Shown piece after piece: positions 50,478 through 56,800 of a stretch of 64,000 nt of DNA (position 1 is its first letter; every line of letters begins with the position of its first letter). A model generated the notes under the pieces. That model was not told where the DNA came from and made no database searches. It saw nothing but the letters and a program-made list of their open reading frames with translations. The position numbers were made by a program, and so were the translations under genes. Origin of the DNA: Prevotella sp. tf2-5. Its GTDB lineage: Bacteria > Bacteroidota > Bacteroidia > Bacteroidales > Bacteroidaceae. The DNA lies in contig NZ_FOWK01000003.1 in NCBI RefSeq assembly GCF_900115435.1, positions 310,001 through 374,000 on the forward strand. The letters run 5' to 3'.

Positions 50478-51122
50478 CTATTTGTTTCTAAAAACACATC
50501 TGATACTGCAGGCGGGGCAAGGCAGAGGATATTTTACTTCATTCACCACGTAACACCCGAATACCTCGCCCGTCAGACTGTTGGCGTGAGTGACGATGCC
50601 TGTCATCCCGTTGATTGTCATGTTCAGAGTGCACATTTTTACGCTCACAGGGTCAAGGTCAGCACCCTTGTAGTAGAAATGCTTCGTGCGGTCAGTCTTC
50701 GCCCAGTGAGCCAGCAGCGTGCGACCGCTACCGCAGGCGCTGTCCTCGATAACCCCATTTCCGGCACCTGCCGCATCGGCCATGGCCATACAGAGCGACA
50801 TAGGCGTGAAGAACTGCCCCATTGCAGCAGCCTTGAATTTCCCCTGTACCATTTCCTCGTACATCGTGCCGAAGAAATCGTAGGCTCCGTTTTTATCGAT
50901 CTCCTTGCAGGTGATACGAATCCAACGCTCTTGAAGTTCTGCCAGTTCGGGGTCGTCGATACGGCGTTCCTCGAAGATGGCAGGCATGTTAAACCGCTGA
51001 TCGATAAGCCGCCCGACATCGAAGGTACCGATGAAGAAATCAAGCATCCGCCCGAAGGCGTCCGAAATGTCGATATGACGGGTCTCTGCGTACTGTGCAA
51101 GTTTTTTTATTGTTTCTCTCAT
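50478..51122 (-). CDS. N-6 DNA methylase-like protein lacking a visible catalytic motif
   Basis: The 214-residue protein has HsdM-like features: GQFFTPMSLCMAMADAAGAG, then IEDSACGSGRTLLAHWA, the SAM-binding motif I. The acidic YKGADLDPVSVKMCTLNMTI segment follows. The usual NPPF/Y motif IV is absent: the protein ends with NEVKYPLPCPACSIRCVFRN about 45 residues after the motif II region. It may bind SAM or DNA without methylating. It overlaps the recombinase gene by one base. Confidence 0.75.
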   Translation of the reverse strand: MRETIKKLAQYAETRHIDISDAFGRMLDFFIGTFDVGRLIDQRFNMPAIFEERRIDDPELAELQERWIRITCKEIDKNGAYDFFGTMYEEMVQGKFKAAAMGQFFTPMSLCMAMADAAGAGNGVIEDSACGSGRTLLAHWAKTDRTKHFYYKGADLDPVSVKMCTLNMTINGMTGIVTHANSLTGEVFGCYVVNEVKYPLPCPACSIRCVFRNK

Positions 51123-52258
51123 TACCAGTCCACGTTTTTGTTGAATAGACGTTCCTGCTCTTTCTGACTCCGTTGCAGGTAGATGGCGGTTGTGTCGAGT
51201 TTCGAGTGCCCCAGAAGTTCTGCAAGTTCTGTCACATCCTTCGTCTTGCTGCGCTTGACATACATCTTGGCGAAGTAGTGGCGGAAGGCGTGACAGTGGA
51301 GCACCTCTGGGCGCAGACCTGCCTTACGCCCGTGATGCCTCAGAAGTGTCTGAAGCCCCCTGTCACTCATTGGACTGCCGTACCTGTTGGAACAGATGAT
51401 ACCGCTCAGGCCGTTGCGTGAGGCAAAGGCGGCCACCTCTCTCCGTACATTCTTGCTGAAGAAGAACCGGCGCACTTTGCCACCCTTACCCTTCAGGTCA
51501 ACGCGCCCATCGGCCACCATCTCATAGGTCATTTTCAGGAACTCGTGTCGGCGGGCTCCCGTGGTCATCAGGATGCGGATGAAGATGTAGAGACGTTCGC
51601 AGTGGTCATGGCAATAGTCCAGCAACTGCTTCATCTCCCGCTCGGTGGGCACGTTCTCCAGCGAGAGTGTCTTGGGCACCTTGATGCGTTTCACCTCAAT
51701 ATGCTTGCCCAGCATACACGCCAGGGCTCCGACAGCGTTAAGATGGTGATTGATGCTCCTGGGCTTATAGCCGATGCTCTCCAAGGTGTCACTATATGAC
51801 TTGACCGACTCCGTAGTGACTACGGTTGTGTACTGTAGAAAATTCTTCACGGCGAAGATATATCCTCTCACTGTTGTCTCTGAATACGCATTCTCCTTGA
51901 CAAGCCACTCGGAAAAGTCGTTGAGCGTCTGCTGTGCCTTCTCGCTCAGGTCAGACCGTTTCTCCATCAATTGCTTTCTTGCCTTTTTACGCAGAGATCC
52001 TGCCTGTATGCCACAGAACGCCAGAAAGTCGTATAAAGCCGACGAAGCGTGGCTGCTTGTGGACAGACGGGCGGAATGACTCTTGCGATAAGCCTTCCAG
52101 CCCTTGCGGTCAACGCTCTCAGCATCCCGCAGGAACTCAAAGACTGCACCCAGTCCCCTGTCGGTCATCCCGATACAACCTTGTGTCACGTTTTCCGTGA
52201 AGCGGCAGAACAGTTCCTGTCTCTCTGGTGGCAACGAGGTCTTAATCTTCATAATCAT
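51122..52258 (-). CDS. Second tyrosine recombinase (XerC/D type)
   Basis: The 378-residue protein has a complete catalytic set: R236 in GARRHEF, a Lys in the KGKGGK turn (258-261), H323 and R326 in HAFRHYFA, H351 in LGHSKLDTTAIYL, and Tyr360 as nucleophile. The N-terminal half is a SAM-like core-binding domain. It is separate from the integrase at 6445 and in the opposite orientation, beside the early genes. Possible roles are dimer resolution, DNA inversion or helping excision. Confidence 0.92.
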   Translation of the reverse strand: MIMKIKTSLPPERQELFCRFTENVTQGCIGMTDRGLGAVFEFLRDAESVDRKGWKAYRKSHSARLSTSSHASSALYDFLAFCGIQAGSLRKKARKQLMEKRSDLSEKAQQTLNDFSEWLVKENAYSETTVRGYIFAVKNFLQYTTVVTTESVKSYSDTLESIGYKPRSINHHLNAVGALACMLGKHIEVKRIKVPKTLSLENVPTEREMKQLLDYCHDHCERLYIFIRILMTTGARRHEFLKMTYEMVADGRVDLKGKGGKVRRFFFSKNVRREVAAFASRNGLSGIICSNRYGSPMSDRGLQTLLRHHGRKAGLRPEVLHCHAFRHYFAKMYVKRSKTKDVTELAELLGHSKLDTTAIYLQRSQKEQERLFNKNVDW

Positions 52259-52309
52259 ATGGTTTTTAGTCGCAAAATAATTGCGTAAATAACAAAATTT
52301 AATTGAAAA

Positions 52310-52681
52310 TCACTCCAGTACCACACATCCACGATAGTCGATGACGGGCAGCAGTATGGACTGGTGCCGTCCGCTGGTGCGCTCGATGCGGATGAAGCCG
52401 CTCTCCCACTTCCTGACGGGCGACCACGTCATCACCAGGAAGGGACCCGTCTGGTCGTGTTGCTGATTGACGGTCTCCATACGGCACTCGATGGCTCTGA
52501 CGCACTCCTCGAAGCGGTCGTACGTCTCCGACATGCGGTGGCAGAAGGTGGAGGTGATCCACTCCACCAGCTCCGCCTCCTGGGGCGACATCGTCTTCAT
52601 GAATTTGTTGGACACCTGCAGCTGGCAGTAGTAGGCGCGCTGCACATCGTTCTCGCGAATCACATAATTCTTTGATTCCAT
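52310..52681 (-). CDS. Hypothetical protein with a structured leader
   Basis: The 123-residue protein reads MESKNYVIRENDVQRAYYCQ and contains a Met/Glu-rich helical middle and a beta-rich C-terminus (SILLPVIDYRGCVVLE). Its start codon lies 3 bases from arm C of a three-arm leader (52682-52864). No family recognised. An overlapping longer frame (52299-52934) is rejected because it is low-complexity at the N-terminus. Confidence 0.6.
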   Translation of the reverse strand: MESKNYVIRENDVQRAYYCQLQVSNKFMKTMSPQEAELVEWITSTFCHRMSETYDRFEECVRAIECRMETVNQQHDQTGPFLVMTWSPVRKWESGFIRIERTSGRHQSILLPVIDYRGCVVLE

Positions 52682-52864
52682 AATACTTGAGTTTTAGACA
52701 AACAGAAACCACGCTACGAGCTGTCAGGTACTCAAGTGCAGTAACCCCGGGGCGTTGTCCGCTTTCCCGACTCGGCGTGGTAATCCTATTATTCTTTAAT
52801 AAGGTGTGGATACAAAAAAGGCAGGATATGATTCCTGCGGTCTCTGTACCGCACTTGAGTTTTG
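52682..52864 (-). ncRNA. Second leader with three complementary arms and an internal terminator
   Basis: Arm A (52851-52860) at the predicted 5' end is a perfect 10-bp complement of arm B (52730-52739). Arm C (52685-52692, next to the start codon) repeats ACTTGAGT of A and can also pair with B. Between A and B is a terminator hairpin at 52813-52838. The build is the same as in the leader 27876-28420, with unrelated sequence. Confidence 0.5.
52813..52838 (-). terminator. Intrinsic terminator/attenuator inside the second leader
   Basis: Minus strand GCAGGA and TCCTGC pair around 6 bases and are followed by TTTTTT. It lies about 50 bases after the predicted start point, so early termination would make a ~50-base RNA. 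Confidence 0.7.
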
Positions 52865-52870
52865 ACGTTG

Positions 52871-52902
52871 CAAAGATAGGGAATCTTTCCGGAACGTCCA
52901 AA
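52871..52902 (-). promoter_or_regulatory. Promoter of the second leader
   Basis: Minus strand TTTG (52899-52902), 20 bases, TATCTTTG (52871-52878). Confidence 0.85.
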
Positions 52903-52935
52903 CTTTTTCTTGATTTTTTTTGATTTCTCTCCATA

Positions 52936-53475
52936 TTACTCGAATCCGGGGATGGTGAGTTGCCTTTCGTTTGCCTGCCACTCCTCGAATGTCATGGCGT
53001 TGATCTGTCTCAGTTTCAGCTCCGCCTCGTTAAGCACGAGTTTGGCGTCACGGAAGTTCTTCTTGGCTGTCGCCACCACCTCCATCTGTCTCGAAAACTC
53101 CTGCTCTTTCTTCTGTGCGAACTCCGCACGCCCGAAGAAATAGTCGAACAGCACCTTGTTGCACTCCAACTGGTATTTGATGAGCTGCTCCCTGGCTTCT
53201 TCCTTCACGTTGTCCGGGTTGATGGAGAATAGCCATCCGGGGAAGAACTGGAGGGGGATACATACCATCTCGTACTTCTTTCCGTCAGATCCAGTTGTAA
53301 CGCTGAGCGTGATAACTGAACTATAAATCGGATGCTCTTTTAGCTTTGCTTGCTGGCTCTGATATGCCACTCCGAGGATTTCACACACTGGCTTTACAGC
53401 CACTAACTGTTCTCTGTCGTCAGACACCACCTGGAGGCTGATGCCGTTAACGATTGCTACATTGGTTGTTTTCAT
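52936..53475 (-). CDS. Phage antirepressor, P22_AR_N-type N-terminal domain
   Basis: The 179-residue protein has LVAVKPVCEILGVAYQSQQA and KLKEHPIYSSV, then YEMVCIPLQFFPGWLFSINP, the signature of the P22 antirepressor N-terminal domain. A coiled-coil C-terminus follows (EVVATAKKNFRDAKLVLNEA). It probably counteracts a phage repressor to trigger lytic growth. A -7 box (TACATTTG, minus strand) lies at 53505-53512, and an opposite promoter begins 18 bases further on. Confidence 0.85.
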   Translation of the reverse strand: MKTTNVAIVNGISLQVVSDDREQLVAVKPVCEILGVAYQSQQAKLKEHPIYSSVITLSVTTGSDGKKYEMVCIPLQFFPGWLFSINPDNVKEEAREQLIKYQLECNKVLFDYFFGRAEFAQKKEQEFSRQMEVVATAKKNFRDAKLVLNEAELKLRQINAMTFEEWQANERQLTIPGFE

Positions 53476-53529
53476 ATTTCACATATTCGTTAATTAATAT
53501 TAAACAAATGTATATTCTTTCCTTTTTTC

Positions 53530-53560
53530 TTGTGTATTAAACAAAAGTTTAGTATCTTTG
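53530..53560 (+). promoter_or_regulatory. Plus-strand promoter of the DUF5053 operon
   Basis: TTG at 53530-53532, 20 bases, TATCTTTG at 53553-53560. It is divergent from the antirepressor gene, forming a likely lysis-lysogeny control region. Confidence 0.85.
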
Positions 53561-53606
53561 CATTGTCAAAAGAGATCATTAACATGTTGAACCAAACGGA
53601 ACGCAG

Positions 53607-53777
53607 ATGGAAAAACTTGAATTCTACAAGAGGTGCATCGAGGACTGCGACAGGGCAATCAAAGCGATTAACGGAAGAACAGACCTCACGGCGGCAAAGA
53701 AAGCGGAACTCATCGACGGACTGCTTGACAGCCGGAAGATAATCCTCGACCTGATTCTCGAACTTGAAAACATTTAG
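53607..53777 (+). CDS. 56-residue helical phage protein
   Basis: ATG at 53607, 47 bases after the promoter -7 box. The product (MEKLEFYKRCIEDCDRAIKA) is helical, charged and ends in LILELENI. It precedes the DUF5053 gene by 42 bases. No family recognised; a partner of the next protein or a small regulator is possible. Confidence 0.65.
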   Translation: MEKLEFYKRCIEDCDRAIKAINGRTDLTAAKKAELIDGLLDSRKIILDLILELENI

Positions 53778-53819
53778 GAGCAACGCCCTTCGGGGCGACT
53801 CCTTTGAAAACATATATCT

Positions 53820-54209
53820 ATGAAAAGAATAACTGACAACATCAAAGACCAGCAGACCAGGAAGTATTTCAACAACGTGGTCAACGAGACTCCCCAGACG
53901 GAGCAGATATCTACGGAGCAATTTCTTGACGGCATCGGCAAGATCAGTGAGAATATGAGAGAGGTTGCCGCCATGGCACGTGAGGAACTGGCAGCCCGTC
54001 ACAAGATGGGCAATATCACTGAGGCTATCAGCCTGAGCTATATCGCCAAGACCTATTTCGGCAAGAGCCGGGCATGGCTCATGCAGAAGGTGAACGGCAA
54101 TACGGTGAACGGCAAGAGAGCCTCCTTCACTCCCAGCGAGAGCAAGCGGATGCGCGAGGCTCTGCAGGATCTCAGCGAAAAACTCTCCAAGGCTGCACTC
54201 GCCTTCTGA
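53820..54209 (+). CDS. DUF5053 phage protein
   Basis: The 129-residue protein carries AISLSYIAKTYFGKSRAWLM, QKVNGNTVNGKRASFTPSES, the pattern of DUF5053 in Bacteroidales phages. The helix-turn-helix-like central part suggests DNA binding. It is on the plus strand, convergent with the early genes' direction, and ends in a strong terminator. Confidence 0.85.
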   Translation: MKRITDNIKDQQTRKYFNNVVNETPQTEQISTEQFLDGIGKISENMREVAAMAREELAARHKMGNITEAISLSYIAKTYFGKSRAWLMQKVNGNTVNGKRASFTPSESKRMREALQDLSEKLSKAALAF

Positions 54210-54245
54210 CGGTTCAGCATCTCTTTTGACAAAGCAGGAGAGCAG

Positions 54246-54278
54246 CCCCGCACGGTTTCCGTGGCGGGGTTTTTTTTT
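54246..54278 (+). terminator. Intrinsic terminator after the DUF5053 gene
   Basis: CCCCGC..GCGGGG stem with an ACGG/CCGT extension followed by nine T. Confidence 0.9.
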
Positions 54279-54397
54279 CAATCTGTGGTCGGACGCAAAC
54301 GCCAGAGCCAAGTTGACTCCATTTTTTATATATCTTTCCATATTATTCGAATCCGGGGAAGATTTACCATTGCCTCTATTGTATTTCTCTTCATCCT

Positions 54398-54820
54398 CTA
54401 TATCTTGGTAGTCCAGACGTTGTCACTCTCGAAGTAGAAGCGGACGCCATAGTATCCGTGGTCGGTGTTCCTGCCACCGGCGGCGTTCTGACGGCAGCAG
54501 CGGCTGATGTTCTCCCTGTTGGCTGTCGGATGGCATTGGCGGAGCCACTCGGCGGCGGCTCCTACATACCCGAACACGAGCCACCTCCCGTCGCCCATGA
54601 CGGCGATGACGCTCTTGCGGCACCGCCCGGCAGTGTCAGGGCGCCTGCGGTACAGGTCGAGGTTCCTCCAGCCCTTGGAGCAGCGCCTCTGTGCCCGCTT
54701 GCTCATGAACTCGTCCCATTTCTTGCCCTTGTTCGCAGGGACGTGCCCCTTCAGGAAACGCCCCGTCTTGCGGTTTACGCCGGTGAATACCGCCGGCAGT
54801 GTCAGCTCTCCGTATGACAT
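54398..54820 (-). CDS. Probable NUMOD-type DNA-binding protein
   Basis: The 140-residue protein has TGRFLKGHVPANKGKKWDEF, which looks like a NUMOD3-type module, and a C-terminal part FGYVGAAAEWLRQCHPTANR, ENISRCCRQNAAGGRNTDHG, resembling NUMOD1/IENR1. These are DNA-binding modules of homing endonucleases. No nuclease core (GIY-YIG or HNH) is visible. It may be a remnant or a regulatory derivative. Confidence 0.6.
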   Translation of the reverse strand: MSYGELTLPAVFTGVNRKTGRFLKGHVPANKGKKWDEFMSKRAQRRCSKGWRNLDLYRRRPDTAGRCRKSVIAVMGDGRWLVFGYVGAAAEWLRQCHPTANRENISRCCRQNAAGGRNTDHGYYGVRFYFESDNVWTTKI

Positions 54821-54836
54821 ATCACTCGATTCTCAA

Positions 54837-54986
54837 TTATAGGTTCTCAAGATGCTTGCGCAGGCGCTCCAGCGTGCCCCGGTCGGGCAGGTCTGCATGA
54901 CGGATGGCACGGCGCAGGGCATGTAACTCGTCCAGGGTGAGGTCCTGGATGGAATACAGACGGCGAGAGTCAACATCTACCAGCAT
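54837..54986 (-). CDS. 49-residue early phage protein
   Basis: ATG at 54986 lies just after the preceding TGA (54988-54990). The product (MLVDVDSRRLYSIQDLTLDE, LHALRRAIRHADLPDRGTLE) is helical and charged. The tight coupling to the 66-residue gene supports it as real. No family recognised. Confidence 0.65.
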   Translation of the reverse strand: MLVDVDSRRLYSIQDLTLDELHALRRAIRHADLPDRGTLERLRKHLENL

Positions 54987-54987
54987 G

Positions 54988-55188
54988 TCACTCAAACTTC
55001 AAGTCCAGCTCAGGGACACGCTCACGCCCCTTCATGCACTCGCCGGAGGCTGTCCACACATGGCGGACATTGGAGACATAGCCGACGAACTCACGCACCA
55101 CCCCCCGGGGGAGCAGCTTCACCTCCCGCTTCTGAACACCGGCGTCCAGTGCGTCGATGGCTTTCTCGAATTGCTCTACTGTATACAT
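54988..55188 (-). CDS. 66-residue early phage protein
   Basis: The product reads MYTVEQFEKAIDALDAGVQK with a mixed C-terminus (HVWTASGECMKGRERVPELD). It precedes the 49-residue gene with one base between stop and start. No family recognised. Confidence 0.6.
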   Translation of the reverse strand: MYTVEQFEKAIDALDAGVQKREVKLLPRGVVREFVGYVSNVRHVWTASGECMKGRERVPELDLKFE

Positions 55189-55262
55189 AATGTTATTTAT
55201 ATTGTTTGTTTGTTTTCTATAGGAAACCGCAGGAACCTCACGGCGGCTGCGGGGAAAGCGTA

Positions 55263-55823
55263 TTATTTATTTGGTCTGATATGCTCATAATAGTAGGACA
55301 CCAGCTGTGCCACCGTACGGACACCCAGGCGAGCCTTGATGTTCTCACGGTGGCGGTTGACAGTGGTAGGAGAGATCGAGAGCTCGTCCGCGATCTCCTG
55401 GGAACGGAGACCACGGGCTATCAGTCCCACAACCTCCAGCTCCCTGTCAGTCAGCATGGTGTTTATCTTCGGGTCACAGACGACACCCTCCCACCGGCAT
55501 TCGTTACCCCGCAGCGGGCAACCCACCTGCTCGAAGTGGAAGAACCCGTCCGCATCGATGTCCATGGTACGGGTGTCATACTCCCCGCAGTTGCAGCGGA
55601 TGAACCTCGACACGATGTTGAACTCGTAGAGCATCCGGTTCGGCTCGTTCCTGGTGTACTCCCTGCAGAGAGCGTCGAACGCCTCCGGATAGCGGTCACG
55701 GATCAGACCGAGCAGGTCCACCACCTCCTCACGGCATCCCTGGTGGAGAACCCTGACGGGCTGCTCCACCGGCTTCATCATCACGGCTCCGTCCGGAGTC
55801 TTGTAAAACTCGACACTATCCAT
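55263..55823 (-). CDS. LuxR-type transcriptional regulator
   Basis: The 186-residue protein has a C-terminal LuxR helix-turn-helix at about 125-182 (LTDRELEVVGLIARGLRSQE, ISPTTVNRHRENIKARLGVR). Before it are several Cys (CNCGEYDTR, GCPLRGNECRWEGVVC), a possible metal or redox site. It is the likely activator of phage genes; neighbours are the repressor-like genes. Confidence 0.88.
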   Translation of the reverse strand: MDSVEFYKTPDGAVMMKPVEQPVRVLHQGCREEVVDLLGLIRDRYPEAFDALCREYTRNEPNRMLYEFNIVSRFIRCNCGEYDTRTMDIDADGFFHFEQVGCPLRGNECRWEGVVCDPKINTMLTDRELEVVGLIARGLRSQEIADELSISPTTVNRHRENIKARLGVRTVAQLVSYYYEHIRPNK

Positions 55824-55826
55824 AGC

Positions 55827-56033
55827 CTACGCATCAGGGAACAACTCTTCCTCGGGAATACGAAGCGTCTCCGAGATGGTCTTACGCTTCAGGGCGTCCG
55901 GCACCATGTCGCCTGAAGCCCAACGATAAACTGTCGATCTGTCGACGAGACACGCACTGGCAATCTTGTTGATCACCTCCACTTTCGGGTTGGATCTGCC
56001 AGGCAGACTGTTGATGTACTCACTAAATACCAT
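55827..56033 (-). CDS. Small helix-turn-helix protein (Cro/repressor-like)
   Basis: The 68-residue product contains KVEVINKIASACLVDRSTVY, RWASGDMVPDALKRKTISET, a short XRE-like helix-turn-helix. It is divergent from the plus-strand repressor at 56193. A -7 box (TATATTTG, minus strand) lies at 56115-56122. Possibly the Cro-like partner of that repressor. Confidence 0.75.
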   Translation of the reverse strand: MVFSEYINSLPGRSNPKVEVINKIASACLVDRSTVYRWASGDMVPDALKRKTISETLRIPEEELFPDA

Positions 56034-56192
56034 TTTTACTAAATTTTTTAATTTACCTTTTCTAATTCAAAAGATTTTTCGTAATTTCGCAACGCAACAA
56101 AATGTTTTACGGTGCAAATATAAGACTTTTTTGCTTAAAAGTAATGCAAAACAATTATTAATTTAAGAAATAATAACTTTAAAGCGTTAATT

Positions 56193-56528
56193 ATGACAGG
56201 GGAAAAAGTGAAATGGATTATCGGAAACAGTGGCTTTTCGCAGAAGGAGCTGTCAGAGAAAATGCCCACGATCAAGTACGAGCAGGACTGGACGCGCATC
56301 CTCAAGTCCGGCGATGTCAAGTCCGGGCTTCTGGAGGAGATGGCAGCCGTGATGGGAATCAGCGTCGGCGAGTTGTATGAGATGTCTTCGGACCAGAACC
56401 AGGGGGAGGATATCACCGTCGACGAGATGATGTCACTCATCAAGTCAAAGTCAGCACACATTGTCCGGCTGCAGTCGGAAATGCAGCAGCTGATTGGACA
56501 GCTCGGGCAGAAACTGGTGCGGAAATAG
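56193..56528 (+). CDS. Probable phage repressor, XRE-type
   Basis: The 111-residue protein has an N-terminal helix-turn-helix (GEKVKWIIGNSGFSQKELSE, KMPTIKYEQDWTRIL, then ISVGELYEM) and a C-terminal coiled coil (AHIVRLQSEMQQLIGQLGQK). It is the last prophage gene before attR and is divergent from the Cro-like gene, consistent with a lysogeny repressor. Confidence 0.78.
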   Translation: MTGEKVKWIIGNSGFSQKELSEKMPTIKYEQDWTRILKSGDVKSGLLEEMAAVMGISVGELYEMSSDQNQGEDITVDEMMSLIKSKSAHIVRLQSEMQQLIGQLGQKLVRK

Positions 56529-56671
56529 TCGATAAGAATTATGTAAACAGCTCATTAATAATTCTTTTCAATTATTATTGGAGAGCGAAAAATCGGTAGA
56601 CAATAAATAAATTGGCAAACAATGACTGTTGAAAATGAGCAAGTTACGGCGGTGGAACCATGTCAATACGC

Positions 56672-56686
56672 TCCAGTAATCCCGAC
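56672..56686 (+). other. attR core of the prophage
   Basis: TCCAGTAATCCCGAC, identical to 6292-6306. Flanks differ. The region 56529-56671 shows no gene. Confidence 0.9.
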
Positions 56687-56691
56687 AGAGG

Positions 56692-56733
56692 AAAGAAGCA
56701 GATAGTCATCAAAGACTTGAAGCTTCTTTTTCT
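56692..56733 (+). terminator. Former host terminator of tRNA-Pro
   Basis: AAAGAAGC (56692-56699) pairs with GCTTCTTT (56722-56729) and is followed by TTTC. It lies directly right of attR, where the tRNA terminator would be in the empty chromosome. Confidence 0.65.
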
Positions 56734-56787
56734 GTTTCAAGGAAACGAATTAATGCGCTTTCTTTTCGTTTAATCGAAAAATTGCAC

Positions 56788-56795
56788 TATCTTTG
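56788..56795 (+). promoter_or_regulatory. dnaG promoter -7 box
   Basis: TATCTTTG lies 5 bases before the start codon, so the mRNA is probably leaderless. A -33 element is weak. Confidence 0.6.
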
Positions 56796-56800
56796 CACTT

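Noticed and set aside
52299..52934. 211-codon minus-strand ORF
   Set aside because: It crosses the promoter, terminator and leader arms, in another frame from the 123-residue gene.
53490..54341. 283-codon minus-strand ORF
   Set aside because: It is antisense to the DUF5053 gene and its partner, which have a good promoter and terminator on the plus strand.
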